Shown here: positions 7,869-19,034 of the stretch, piece by piece | Position numbering within the stretch: the first letter of the stretch is position 1 | Layout of the letters: each line of letters starts with the position of its first letter | From: Gordonia amarae NBRC 15530 | GTDB taxonomy: Bacteria; Actinomycetota; Actinomycetes; Mycobacteriales; Mycobacteriaceae | Direction of reading: 5' to 3' | DNA length: 64,000 nucleotides | Assembly: GCF_000241345.1 (NCBI RefSeq) | Contig: NZ_BAED01000069.1 | Location: 62,001-126,000, forward strand | Program-made: the position numbers and the translations under genes | The notes under the pieces: generated by a model | What the model was told of the DNA's origin: nothing | Databases searched by the model: none | Seen by the model: the letters and a program-made list of their open reading frames with translations, nothing else

Positions 7869-9714
7869 GGCTCCCGGCCGCAGGCGGTACCGGGGGAGCG
7901 GGCGGGGCCGGTGGCACGGGTGGCCGGTGCGGCCCAGGGGCCGGCGCTGCCGGCCGTCCGTTGATGATCACCCACTCATCATCAACGGCCACAACGGAAA
8001 TCCTTGTGGTCCCGGTGTGGGTGTCGACGCTGAAGGTGCGCTGGTCGTGACGGTCCTGCCTGATGAACACCGTGGATGCGGGCGCGTCTGCGGGTCTGGT
8101 GGCGGCCTCGCCGCCCGCCGCGAGGTGAAAGATCGTGACACCGGCTGAATCCGCTGGTGGGGTGAGGCCGTCGTAGACCTCCACTCGCGGGCGCTCGGCG
8201 GAGTGCTCGACCGGTGCGAGACCGAGCCGGTCCGGGTCATCGACGGCGGTCAGCATGGGGTCCCAGCGGCGGGGATCGGCGCTGTGCACCACCACCTGGG
8301 CGCCGGTGGCGATGGCCCGCAGCACGATCTGCGCGGCCAGTGGCCATAGGGCGTCGATGACGACCCGGGACACCCCGGGCCCGGCGAGGGTGAGCGCCAC
8401 CGGCCTGTTCTGCGCATCGGCACCGAGCAACTGGCCTGAGCCACTGCACGGCAAGGATATTCGCTGTACCAGCTGCCGGGCGGCCGAACCCCGGACCGGG
8501 GTGATGTGGCGCCAGGCGGAGTGCGACCGGGGGTGTGGCAGGCCGGTCAGCAACGCGTCGGCCTGGTGTCCGCACAACGCATGAGTGTCCGTCGGGCCGT
8601 CGCCGCGCCCGGTGGCCGGCTCGGTGCCGATCACCCGGGTCACCGCCCGCACGCAGGGCGCGTCGGCGGTTCCGGTGAGACCGACGACGGTCGTCGTCGA
8701 GACGGTGCCCGGTGAGTCACCGTCCCGGGATTCCGTGGGTCGGTCGCCCGCGGGGTGCGCGGCGGGGTGGGTGGCGGTATCGATGGCGGCGTACCGTTCG
8801 GCCGCACCTCCGCGGTGAAGTGGAAACGTCCGGTACCGCAGCGGACCCGAACGCACGTGATCCCAGGATTCGCGTAGCGTTGCCGGATCCTGTGCCGCGG
8901 CCAATTCCCGCAGCACCGCCGACGCGTCGTCGGCGGCGAGGATATCGGCGGCCAGGCCCTGTTCGGTGATCCTGGCGGCGACCCGCCGGGTGGCCACCGC
9001 CAGGGCCCGTGCGGTGCCCTCGGCGCCGCCGCCGCGGCGCGTGATCGCCTCCGGGCAGTCGCGCGGGTCGAGCCGGATGAGCACATAGGTACTGGTCCGT
9101 GGACTCGACCTGATGGGTCCCAAAGTATTTGCGTACGAACGTGATACCGGACCGGTCACGTCCTCGGTCCGGGTATGGACCACGATGTCGATCGAGTGCA
9201 GGGCGATATCGAACTGGGCCAGGCATGCGGCCAGCGGCTCCGGGGCCAGCGACAGTTCGGCTCCGGGCCCGCTGTCGCGTCCCGTCCGGTCCAGGTAGCG
9301 CACGGCCGGGGACGGTGGCCGGACCCGGATCGTGGTCACCAGCACCCCCGATGGCATCGGTACACCGATGCCCGGTGCCTCGTGGGGCTGTGCACCGCTG
9401 ACCACGAGCGTGTCGGTCAACGGACCGCCCGCGGCGGGGATATCGGTGAAGCCGACCGGCTCCCGAAGGTGTGAGCCGCGGGACCCGTTGATGCCGAACA
9501 TGATCCGGGTCCAGGACGACCGGATCGCCCGGATGTGGGTGCCGCACCACCAGCCCGCGATCAACGTCGCCGCGAGTACGCCGGCCACCGCCGCCGGTGC
9601 GCCGGAGGTGACCGTCCACACGGCCAGCACGATCCCCGCGGCCACCTGGACGGCGATCACATATCCGATCCCGGAACGGGAATCCGATGGCGGCACTGTT
9701 CGGTTCTTGGTCAC
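7816..9714 (-). CDS. eccE: Type VII secretion protein EccE
   Basis: Peripheral subunit of the ESX inner-membrane complex. The 632 residues begin with two membrane segments (about 15-35 and 40-60), followed by a large soluble domain. The last 40 residues are Pro/Ala rich. The start is GTG 9714, preceded by aaaggggg; a longer frame upstream lacks this site. EccE normally stands with eccC, eccD and mycP; only eccB is nearby, divergently oriented. In some non-tuberculous mycobacteria and relatives eccE belongs to ESX-4-like loci. The EccE assignment rests on overall layout and pairing, not on a catalytic motif. Confidence 0.8.
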   Translation of the reverse strand: MTKNRTVPPSDSRSGIGYVIAVQVAAGIVLAVWTVTSGAPAAVAGVLAATLIAGWWCGTHIRAIRSSWTRIMFGINGSRGSHLREPVGFTDIPAAGGPLTDTLVVSGAQPHEAPGIGVPMPSGVLVTTIRVRPPSPAVRYLDRTGRDSGPGAELSLAPEPLAACLAQFDIALHSIDIVVHTRTEDVTGPVSRSYANTLGPIRSSPRTSTYVLIRLDPRDCPEAITRRGGGAEGTARALAVATRRVAARITEQGLAADILAADDASAVLRELAAAQDPATLRESWDHVRSGPLRYRTFPLHRGGAAERYAAIDTATHPAAHPAGDRPTESRDGDSPGTVSTTTVVGLTGTADAPCVRAVTRVIGTEPATGRGDGPTDTHALCGHQADALLTGLPHPRSHSAWRHITPVRGSAARQLVQRISLPCSGSGQLLGADAQNRPVALTLAGPGVSRVVIDALWPLAAQIVLRAIATGAQVVVHSADPRRWDPMLTAVDDPDRLGLAPVEHSAERPRVEVYDGLTPPADSAGVTIFHLAAGGEAATRPADAPASTVFIRQDRHDQRTFSVDTHTGTTRISVVAVDDEWVIINGRPAAPAPGPHRPPVPPAPPAPPVPPAAGSPTPSPPPRVPVPSPPAR

Positions 9715-9907
9715 GCAACCCCCTTTGGTGCGGAAGCGGCCGGGGGTGAGGTCATCAGCTGTGCATGACGGTCTCGCCCGGCCGTCGTCGCTCCGATACG
9801 CTACTACGGCGCCCACCGGCGGCAAAGGGGTCCGTGCCGGCGGCTGTGGATACCCCACCGGTATCCGGACGGGCGCGGGGGAGTTCCGACTGTGGGGGGA
9901 GGACGCG
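9715..9907. promoter_or_regulatory. Divergent eccE/eccB promoter interval
   Basis: A 193-base interval between two outward-facing genes that must hold both promoters. The two ribosome sites are visible (aaaggggg toward eccE, gggggagga toward eccB). No convincing -35/-10 pair or palindrome was found. Confidence 0.4.
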
Positions 9908-11353
9908 GTGGCGAGGCAGCTGACCACGCGAGCGCAGGTCAACGGGTATCGGTTCATGATCCGCAGGCTCGAGCACGCACTGGTGCGCCGGGACGTCCGG
10001 ATGATCGACGATCCGATGCGTTCGCAGACCAACGCGCTCGCGGTCGGCGCGGTGCTTGCGGTGGTGATCCTCGCCGGTTGCGCCATCTGGGGGATGATCC
10101 GACCCCAGGGGGCCATCGGCGATTCGGTGATCGTCGTCGGAAAGAACAGTGGCGCACTGTATGTGGTGGTCTCGGAGCGACTGCACCCGGTGCTGAACCT
10201 GGCGTCGGCGCGCCTGATCACCGGAAGATCCGATTCGCCGCGGTCGGTCGCCGACAAGAAACTCACGTCCTACCCGCGCGGACCGTTGCTGGGCATTCCG
10301 GGCGCACCGTCGGCACTGCCCGGTCCGGCGGCGGGTGCCCGCGTGTGGACGGTGTGTGACCAGGTCGAATCGTCGTCGGGCGGCGGGACGGTGCGGCTCA
10401 GTGTGATCGCGGCACCGCCGCCGGATCCCGGGACGGCCGCACCAGCGTCGCCGCAGACGGCTCTGTTGATCTCGCACACGGACAAGACCTTTCTCGTCTA
10501 CCGGCCAAACGGAGACGGGACGGCGGTGCGCGCCGAGGTCGACCTGAACTCCGTCGAGGTCCGGTCGGTGCTGCGGCTCGACGGGATCGAGCCGAGGCCG
10601 GTCAGCTCCGGCCTGCTGGCGCTGCTGCCGGAGGCGCCGCCGATCGCCGTGCCCCCGATTCCCGGCAGGGGACGTAAGGGGGTGCTCAGCGAACCGGGTG
10701 TCACGGTCGGGTCGGTGGTGCGGACCGTCGCCGTCGACGACACCGTGAGCTACTACGTCGTGCTTCCCCGCGCGGTGCAGAAGGTGGGGCGGGTGGCCGC
10801 AGAGATCCTGCGGACCGCGGACGCGCGAGGATCGGGAGCGGTCACCACGGTGACTCCCGCCCGGATCGCCGCGCTGCCCACCACGTCTGAACTGGCCGTC
10901 GGCGACTTCCCGGCAACGGTGCCGACCGTGGCTTCGGTGGAGAACCGGCCCGTCGCCTGCCAGTCATGGTCGCCGGCGAGCGGGGCGACACCGGGTGCGA
11001 TGAGCCTGCTGCTCTCCTCGGCCCTGCCCGTCCCCGACGGTGCGGCACCGGTGTCGGTCGCGGGCGCCGACGGCGGCGGACCCGCCGTCGACAGCGTCTA
11101 CCTGCGGCCAGGCAGCGGTGAGCCGGTGATCGTCACCGGTGCCGAAACACGCAGTCCGCGAGCGGAGTCGCGCTACTACATCGGTGATTCGGGGGTGCGG
11201 TACGGCGTCGCCGATCAGCAGACGGCGAATGTGCTGGGGCTGACCCAGGACCCCGTGCCGGTGCCGTGGCCGATCGTTTCCCTGCTGCCGGCCGGCCCCA
11301 CCCTCACCAGATCCGCGGCCCTGGTGGCGCACGACGGCGTGGGTCAGGGCTGA
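9908..11353 (+). CDS. eccB: Type VII secretion protein EccB
   Basis: Core ESX membrane protein with a short cytosolic N-terminus, one membrane span and a large periplasmic domain. The 481 residues open with the EccB signature VARQLTTRAQVNGYRFMIRR and RDVRMIDDPMRSQ, then a membrane span at about residues 45-65. The start GTG 9908 follows gggggagga at an ideal distance and matches the family N-terminus. No eccC, eccD, mycP or esx gene is present within the window, so it must work with components encoded elsewhere. Confidence 0.93.
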   Translation: MARQLTTRAQVNGYRFMIRRLEHALVRRDVRMIDDPMRSQTNALAVGAVLAVVILAGCAIWGMIRPQGAIGDSVIVVGKNSGALYVVVSERLHPVLNLASARLITGRSDSPRSVADKKLTSYPRGPLLGIPGAPSALPGPAAGARVWTVCDQVESSSGGGTVRLSVIAAPPPDPGTAAPASPQTALLISHTDKTFLVYRPNGDGTAVRAEVDLNSVEVRSVLRLDGIEPRPVSSGLLALLPEAPPIAVPPIPGRGRKGVLSEPGVTVGSVVRTVAVDDTVSYYVVLPRAVQKVGRVAAEILRTADARGSGAVTTVTPARIAALPTTSELAVGDFPATVPTVASVENRPVACQSWSPASGATPGAMSLLLSSALPVPDGAAPVSVAGADGGGPAVDSVYLRPGSGEPVIVTGAETRSPRAESRYYIGDSGVRYGVADQQTANVLGLTQDPVPVPWPIVSLLPAGPTLTRSAALVAHDGVGQG

Positions 11354-11388
11354 ACGGGATCTGGACTGAACCAGATCGGGGCGGGGAC

Positions 11389-12546
11389 TCAGGTGAGGGG
11401 ACCGCCGGCGATATTGCCGACGATGCCGCGCAGGATGTTGCTGCCGTCCTCCTCGCGGAGTTCGGCGTACCAGGCGGCGGTCTTCTCCGGATCCTTGCCG
11501 TGGGTCACCTCACAGCGTTTACGCGCCCGCAGCACCAGATCGCCGGCGCGTTCGGTGCGGGCCGACTCGTACGCGGCCAGGGCCGCACCTATGTCACCGG
11601 GATGTTCGATGAACGCGGCCTGCAGGCTGATCGCGTCCTCCATCGCCGAACAGCCGCCCTGCCCGATATCGGGGGTGGTGTTGTGGGCGGCGTCGCCGAG
11701 AACCGCGATACGGCCCTTGACCCAGGTGTGGAACGGGTCGAGGTCGAGGATCTCGACGCGATTGGTGGTGGCGGGATCGAGGGTGGCGATGAGTTTGCGC
11801 ACGCCGGGCGCCCAGTCCGCGAACTCCTTGGTGAGAACCTCACGCGCGGTGCCCTTGTCGTACGGAACGTCTTGCGGCATCGGCACGTCGCAGAAGAAGT
11901 AGAAGCGATCGCCGGCCACCGGCATCACCGACACCCGGCGGTTGTCACCCACGTAAGTGGTCCATTCGGTGGCGGGGCCGATCTCCTCGTCGACGGCGAC
12001 CAGGCCGTTGAAGTTCACGTACCCGGCATAGCGCCGGGAGACCGGACCGCCCAGAACATATTCGCGGGTAAGGGAATTGGCGCCGTCGGCGCCGATCATG
12101 AAATCGCCTGTGGTGGTGGATCCGTCGGCGAAGGCCACGGTGACACCCTGATCGTCCTGGTCCATCGACACCATCTTCTTGCCGAAGGCGATGCCGTCGA
12201 AGCCGTAGGCGTTCATCAGCATCAGTTGCAGTTCGGCACGCGCCATCGGGTAGGGCCGCTGGCCCACCTCGTCGATCAGCGGCTGCATGCTGAACCGGCA
12301 CATAGTCTCGCCGGAATACGCGTCGACATAGCTCATCGTGTCGACGATGCCGCCCAGCGCCGCCGCCTCCGCCTCCAGTCCGAGGTGATTGAGGCACTTG
12401 ACTCCGTTGGACCACAACGAGATCGCCGCACCCACCGGCTTGTTCTCGGTGACCCGTTCGTAGACCTCGACCTCGATCCCTATCTGTTTGAGGGCGATTG
12501 CCGCTGTGAGGCCACCCATTCCGGCGCCGACGACGATAGCTTTCAC
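11389..12546 (-). CDS. hpxO: FAD-dependent urate hydroxylase-like monooxygenase (HpxO type)
   Basis: Flavin monooxygenase of the PHBH fold. The 385 residues closely follow Klebsiella HpxO, which converts urate to 5-hydroxyisourate: N-terminal VVGAGMGGLTAA, the RRYAGYVNFNGLV segment, RRVSVMPV, GDAAHNTTPDIGQGG and a short C-terminal GGPLT. These agree with my memory of HpxO over the whole length. No other purine-catabolism gene is adjacent, so urate is likely but unproven. GTG start at 12546 behind aaaaggagacgg. Confidence 0.8.
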   Translation of the reverse strand: MKAIVVGAGMGGLTAAIALKQIGIEVEVYERVTENKPVGAAISLWSNGVKCLNHLGLEAEAAALGGIVDTMSYVDAYSGETMCRFSMQPLIDEVGQRPYPMARAELQLMLMNAYGFDGIAFGKKMVSMDQDDQGVTVAFADGSTTTGDFMIGADGANSLTREYVLGGPVSRRYAGYVNFNGLVAVDEEIGPATEWTTYVGDNRRVSVMPVAGDRFYFFCDVPMPQDVPYDKGTAREVLTKEFADWAPGVRKLIATLDPATTNRVEILDLDPFHTWVKGRIAVLGDAAHNTTPDIGQGGCSAMEDAISLQAAFIEHPGDIGAALAAYESARTERAGDLVLRARKRCEVTHGKDPEKTAAWYAELREEDGSNILRGIVGNIAGGPLT

Positions 12547-12575
12547 CGTGTGCCCGTCTCCTTTTCGATGCTCCG

Positions 12576-12595
12576 CTGTTCTGTACTGTTCTGTG
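12576..12595. repeat. 10-bp direct repeat upstream of hpxO
   Basis: ctgttctgta (12576-12585) is followed immediately by ctgttctgtg (12586-12595), about 30 bases upstream of the hpxO start. A tandem decamer here could be a regulator site. Otherwise the 142-base interval down to the TetR gene holds nothing recognisable. Confidence 0.4.
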
Positions 12596-12688
12596 GATCA
12601 GCGTAAGGCGGGGGAGTCGGACTCGCATCGCGAGCGAGGGCCGGAGGCGACCTGGGGGACCAAGGGCCCGGCTCAAGTCGTGTTCGCC

Positions 12689-13411
12689 TCAGTTCGGGTT
12701 GTGTGCGCCGGCCACGAGCGTCCGGACCATGGTCTCCCACTGCTCGGCGATCGTCCCGGTGTCGAGGCCGACGACGTTGCGCAGGTGGGCTACGGATGCG
12801 GCGTTGAGCGGGGTCTGGATGGCGACCGAGAGCACGTCGACCCGTGGCCCGAGGTCGAGCATGCGGAGCAGATATCCCACATGCGTCGTCGACGTGGCCC
12901 ATGCGGGGTGGCTCAGGAAGCGGCCACCCGCGTTGTCGGCCTCCAGCAGGATGTCGAGGTGGGTGACCGTCATGTCGAGCCGGGTGCGGCCGTAGGCGAT
13001 CAGCCGGTCCAGCGCAGGTGCGCCCGGACCCAGCGGCGGCGGACCGGTGAGGAATCCCTGCTGCAACTCGGTCTCCGAGTGGTCGAGGAGGGCGATCATC
13101 AGACCGGTGCGGCTGCCGAAGCGCCGGAACACGGTGCCCTTGCCCACGCCGGCCTCGTGCGCGACCGCCTCCATCGTGAGCGATGACACGGGTTGGGTCT
13201 TGATCAGGCGCTGTGCAGCGGCCAGCAGCAGTTTCCTGTTGCGGGCGGCGTCGGCGCGTTCGGGCTCGCCTCCGGCCAGGTTGGCCGGGTGCCGAGAAAT
13301 CGGCAGGAATGGCGTGTGAACTGGGAAGATGCGACCGGCCGTGATGTGGTCGGCGTTGTCCGGCCCGGTGCCGTCCGGCCCCGGGTTCTCCGCCTCCACG
13401 TCATTTGTCAC
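12689..13411 (-). CDS. TetR-family transcriptional regulator (Rv3055-like)
   Basis: A 240-residue repressor-type protein. After about 50 disordered residues comes a TetR DNA-binding domain (LTMEAVAHEAGVGKGTVFRR), then an all-helical ligand domain. It is divergent from an FMN reductase gene, as in M. tuberculosis Rv3055/Rv3054c, and probably controls it through the cggacc-N2-ggtccg palindrome in the shared interval. GTG 13411 lies 7 bases after TAGGCT, supporting the long N-terminus. Confidence 0.88.
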   Translation of the reverse strand: MTNDVEAENPGPDGTGPDNADHITAGRIFPVHTPFLPISRHPANLAGGEPERADAARNRKLLLAAAQRLIKTQPVSSLTMEAVAHEAGVGKGTVFRRFGSRTGLMIALLDHSETELQQGFLTGPPPLGPGAPALDRLIAYGRTRLDMTVTHLDILLEADNAGGRFLSHPAWATSTTHVGYLLRMLDLGPRVDVLSVAIQTPLNAASVAHLRNVVGLDTGTIAEQWETMVRTLVAGAHNPN

Positions 13412-13424
13412 GCCTCTGAGCCTA
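13412..13424 (-). promoter_or_regulatory. -10 element, leaderless TetR gene
   Basis: On the reverse strand TAGGCT (13424-13419) precedes the GTG at 13411 by 7 bases. Confidence 0.5.
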
Positions 13425-13449
13425 TCTGTTGCATTTGCCGGGAATATAA

Positions 13450-13493
13450 CGGACCCTGGTCCGGTTGAGATTCTTCAAGTGGCGAAGTACTTC
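13450..13493. promoter_or_regulatory. Candidate TetR operator and second palindrome before the FMN reductase
   Basis: cggacc-ct-ggtccg (13450-13463) is a near-perfect palindrome of the size TetR proteins bind, placed between the two divergent starts. A perfect 10-base palindrome gaagtacttc follows at 13484-13493, just before the ribosome site aggaaggga. Either could let the neighbouring TetR protein block both genes. Confidence 0.55.
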
Positions 13494-13509
13494 AGGAAGG
13501 GACACCATC

Positions 13510-14106
13510 ATGTCGCAGGAAACGAACGGAACCGGTTCGGCACGGCCCGCCAAGGTAGTCGCACTCGTCGGCAGCCTGCGCGAGGCGTCGGTCAACCGGC
13601 AACTCGCCCATGTGGCCGCCGACAACGCGCCCGAGGGTGTCGAGGTGAGCGTGATCGCCGATCTCGGCGCGCTGCCGTTCTACAACGAGGACACCGACCC
13701 GTCGGTGAACCCGGCCGCCGGTGAGGTCCACGCCAAGGTCGCCGGGCTGCGGACCGCTGTGGCCGACGCCGACGCGGTGCTCATCGTGACCCCCGAGCAC
13801 AACGGCAGCATCCCGGCCGCGCTGAAGAACGCGATCGACTGGCTCTCACGCCCGTACGGGACCGGTGCCATCAAGGGCAAGCCGGTCGGCGTGATCGGCG
13901 CCGCCCTCGGTCAGTACGCGGGCACCTGGTCGCGCACCGAGACCCGCAAGTCCGTCGGCATCGCCGGTGGCCAGGTCGTCGAAGAGGTCGAGGTCGGCAT
14001 CAACTCGTCCAAGCTCGGTGAGCAGGGCGTGTCGGCCCCCGAGGTCGTCGAGCAGGTCGTGGGTGCGGTGAGCCGCCTCGCCGACGAGGTGGTCGCCGCC
14101 GTCTAG
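13510..14106 (+). CDS. NADPH-dependent FMN reductase
   Basis: Flavodoxin-fold reductase of 198 residues that reduces FMN, quinones or similar with NADPH. Motifs: VVALVGSLREASVNRQLA (phosphate loop for FMN) and TPEHNGSIPAALKNAIDWL. ATG 13510 follows aggaaggga. It equals the Rv3054c position next to nrdH, suggesting an old association with ribonucleotide reductase, though electron supply to NrdI is only inference. Confidence 0.92.
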   Translation: MSQETNGTGSARPAKVVALVGSLREASVNRQLAHVAADNAPEGVEVSVIADLGALPFYNEDTDPSVNPAAGEVHAKVAGLRTAVADADAVLIVTPEHNGSIPAALKNAIDWLSRPYGTGAIKGKPVGVIGAALGQYAGTWSRTETRKSVGIAGGQVVEEVEVGINSSKLGEQGVSAPEVVEQVVGAVSRLADEVVAAV

Positions 14107-14158
14107 GCGCCCGCCCTCGCATTCGGACGAGTCGCCCGATGACCGTCTGGTGGCATGG

Positions 14159-14194
14159 CCGCGTTCCGTCGTCGTGATCGACGATCGAACGCGG
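14159..14194 (+). terminator. Hairpin after FMN reductase gene
   Basis: 16-bp arms with two mismatches (14159-14174 and 14179-14194) and a tgat loop, about 50 bases after the stop. There is no run of T; the next bases are cccttgtc. Probably a GC-rich terminator separating the reductase from the nrd operon. Confidence 0.55.
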
Positions 14195-14202
14195 CCCTTG
14201 TC

Positions 14203-14240
14203 GTCTGTGTGCGCTGTTGTCTGTGTGCGCTGTCGTCTGT
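14203..14240. repeat. Short tandem repeat, 16-bp unit
   Basis: gtctgtgtgcgctgt plus one variable base occurs twice, followed by a partial third copy gtctgt. It lies in the intergenic space before the nrd promoter; no function is apparent. Confidence 0.55.
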
Positions 14241-14359
14241 AGGGGTGTTTCGGGGCCGCGAGTCCGGCGCGGGCGGCCGGGCGTCCGCCGCGACACTCCG
14301 GATGACCTGGGAATTTAGGATCGCGTACCGCTTCTACCTGCGACTTTCACCAATGTGAT

Positions 14360-14407
14360 TCCCAAGGTCTAGTGGTGTGGGCAAACCCCACCCACTAGGT
14401 GTAGTGT
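14360..14407. promoter_or_regulatory. Pair of NrdR-like boxes upstream of nrdHIEF
   Basis: Box 1 tcccaaggtctagtgg (14360-14375) and box 2 ccactaggtgtagtgt (14392-14407) start exactly 32 bases apart. NrdR, the ATP/dATP-sensing repressor of ribonucleotide reductase genes, binds paired 16-base boxes about three helical turns apart with TAGTG-type ends. Box 2 read in reverse is ACACTA-N4-TAGTGG, close to the consensus ACACWATATATWGTGT. TAGTGT at 14402-14407 may double as the -10 hexamer, giving a leader of about 200 bases to nrdH. Confidence 0.7.
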
Positions 14408-14618
14408 TTGTGGAACCGGCGGGGCGGAATGGCAAGCGTTCGGAAGATCGCTGATCACACGCATGAGGTTTGACGTCGCGTATGGGGCTTCACGGCCTCG
14501 TAGGCCGCGGACTTCACGCTGGGGAGGGGCTCCGTGTGGGCAGCCTCGAAGCACCGTCCGAGACGTATGCAGAGCACCGTCAGAGACAGCAGAGCAGTCA
14601 GATCATGAGGGAGATTCG
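14408..14618 (+). promoter_or_regulatory. Leader of the nrd operon
   Basis: About 210 bases between the NrdR-like boxes and nrdH. It contains a 15-base direct repeat with one mismatch, agcaccgtccgagac (14550-14564) and agcaccgtcagagac (14573-14587), 23 bases apart. An in-frame extension of nrdH to 14463 exists but is unlike NrdH. No riboswitch fold was recognised. Confidence 0.4.
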
Positions 14619-14852
14619 ATGGCTATCACCGTCTACACCAAGCCGGCATGTGTGCAGTGCAACGCAACCTACAAGGCCCTCGACAAGGCCGGTCTGTCGT
14701 ACGAGATCGTCGACATCAGCAAGGACGACGCCGCCCGTGACTACGTCATGGCGCTCGGTTACCTCCAGGCACCCGTCGTCGTGTCCGGTGACGAGCACTG
14801 GTCGGGATTCCGTCCCGATCGCATCAAGGCACTCGCCACCAACGCCGCCTGA
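14619..14852 (+). CDS. nrdH: Glutaredoxin-like NrdH-redoxin
   Basis: Electron donor for class Ib ribonucleotide reductase, reduced by thioredoxin reductase. The 77 residues have the redox motif CVQC (residues 11-14) and SGFRPDRI near the C-terminus, typical of NrdH. ATG 14619 follows gagggag at good spacing. First gene of nrdH-nrdI-nrdE-nrdF, the order of Rv3053c-Rv3051c plus Rv3048c. Confidence 0.96.
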   Translation: MAITVYTKPACVQCNATYKALDKAGLSYEIVDISKDDAARDYVMALGYLQAPVVVSGDEHWSGFRPDRIKALATNAA

Positions 14853-15147
14853 TCTCCGCCACCGGAAAAGGTTGGTGGTCCAGGGCTCAGCAGGGTAGGC
14901 CGGGGGATGCGCCGGGCCGATGGGAAGAATGCGATGGGGAAGTCGAATTCTCCCGGGCCTGGTTCATCAGGAACCGGCAGCCGGAATCCATGAAGGTCCG
15001 CCCCGCGTGGGGTGCGGCGTCCCGGCACGCCCATCGTCCGGAATCTTGAGGTGGCCCAGAACCCCAGTTGGCCAGAACCCCAGTTGGCCAGAAACCCCAG
15101 TTGGCCAGAACCTCAGTTGGCCAGAACCTCAGTTGGAAGGTGCAGAG
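14853..15147 (+). other. Unusually long nrdH-nrdI spacer
   Basis: A 295-base gap inside an operon whose other gaps are shorter. Its right part is a five-copy tandem repeat (15052-15133). The left part contains weak arms ccacc/ggtgg near 14861-14880 and no convincing gene or promoter. A short open frame over it joins nrdI in frame but has no family similarity. Confidence 0.5.
15052..15133 (+). repeat. Five-copy 16/17-bp tandem repeat before nrdI
   Basis: Head-to-tail copies of tggccagaaccccagt at 15052-15068, 15069-15084, 15085-15101, 15102-15117 and 15118-15133. The first and third carry a one-base insertion and the last two share a c-to-t change. The array ends 14 bases before the nrdI start, so the final tggaagg supplies the ribosome site. 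Copy number may vary between strains. Confidence 0.9.
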
Positions 15148-15600
15148 ATGCCCAGCCACGAGATGCCGCTCATCGTGTACTTCTCGTCGGTATCGGAGAA
15201 CACCCACCGCTTCGTCACCAAGCTCGACACGCGTGCGATCCGCATCCCGGTCAACGACCGGCACGCAGCGATCACCGTCGATGAGCCGTATGTGCTCATC
15301 AGCCCCACCTACGGCGGCGGCAAGGTGTCGTCCGCGACGGGTGGCGGCTATGTGCCCAAGCAGGTGATCCGCTTCCTGAACGACGAGCGCAACCGGTCGT
15401 TGCTGCGCGGTGTGATCGCGGCGGGAAACACCAACTTCGGTGAGGAATTCTGCCTCGCCGGTGACGTGATCTCACGCAAATGCGGTGTACCGTACCTGTA
15501 TCGATTCGAACTGATGGGCACCGCCGACGATGTCGACCGGGTCCGTGCCGGACTGGCGGAGTTCGCCGCCGGAATAGACGCGCAGCACGCACCGGCCTGA
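15148..15600 (+). CDS. nrdI: NrdI, flavodoxin for class Ib ribonucleotide reductase
   Basis: FMN protein that delivers oxidant to assemble the Mn(III)2-tyrosyl cofactor in NrdF. The 150 residues contain [15 protein letters not shown] (FMN phosphate loop), SPTYGGG and [16 protein letters not shown], all NrdI hallmarks. ATG 15148 is preceded by ggaagg formed at the end of the tandem repeat. Confidence 0.96.
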   Translation: MPSHEMPLIVYFSSVSENTHRFVTKLDTRAIRIPVNDRHAAITVDEPYVLISPTYGGGKVSSATGGGYVPKQVIRFLNDERNRSLLRGVIAAGNTNFGEEFCLAGDVISRKCGVPYLYRFELMGTADDVDRVRAGLAEFAAGIDAQHAPA

Positions 15601-15696
15601 CCCCGCCCGCCTACCGATTGTCCTGAACACCAGCCTGTTTCCAGTCCGCCCCTGAATTTCGTCCCAGACGTATCCGTCGTGTCACCAGGAGTAACC

Positions 15697-18946
<3,250 letters not shown>

Positions 18947-18967
18947 CCCGCATCGTTCCCGCGTCTG

Positions 18968-19021
18968 AAACTGCGTCCTGCGTACTGGATATCGCAATAT
19001 CCACTACGCGGGACGCAGTTT
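18968..19021. terminator. Bidirectional hairpin terminator after nrdF
   Basis: 25-bp arms (18968-18992 and 18997-19021) with two mismatches and a 4-base cgca loop. The outer aaa/ttt ends give a short A/T edge on both sides. It sits between the convergent nrdF and nitroreductase genes. Confidence 0.75.
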
Positions 19022-19034
19022 GCTACGCGCGACA

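Noticed and set aside
14408-14618. nrd leader considered as a cobalamin riboswitch
   Set aside because: No B12-box-like conserved core was seen, and the paired NrdR-like boxes explain the upstream region better.
15052-15133. Tandem repeat considered as a CRISPR array
   Set aside because: Units are contiguous with no spacers and no cas gene is near.
14853-15147. N-terminal extension of nrdI across the tandem repeat
   Set aside because: NrdI similarity begins at [14 protein letters not shown] after a good ribosome site; repeat-encoded residues would be frame-shifted by the 17-base units.
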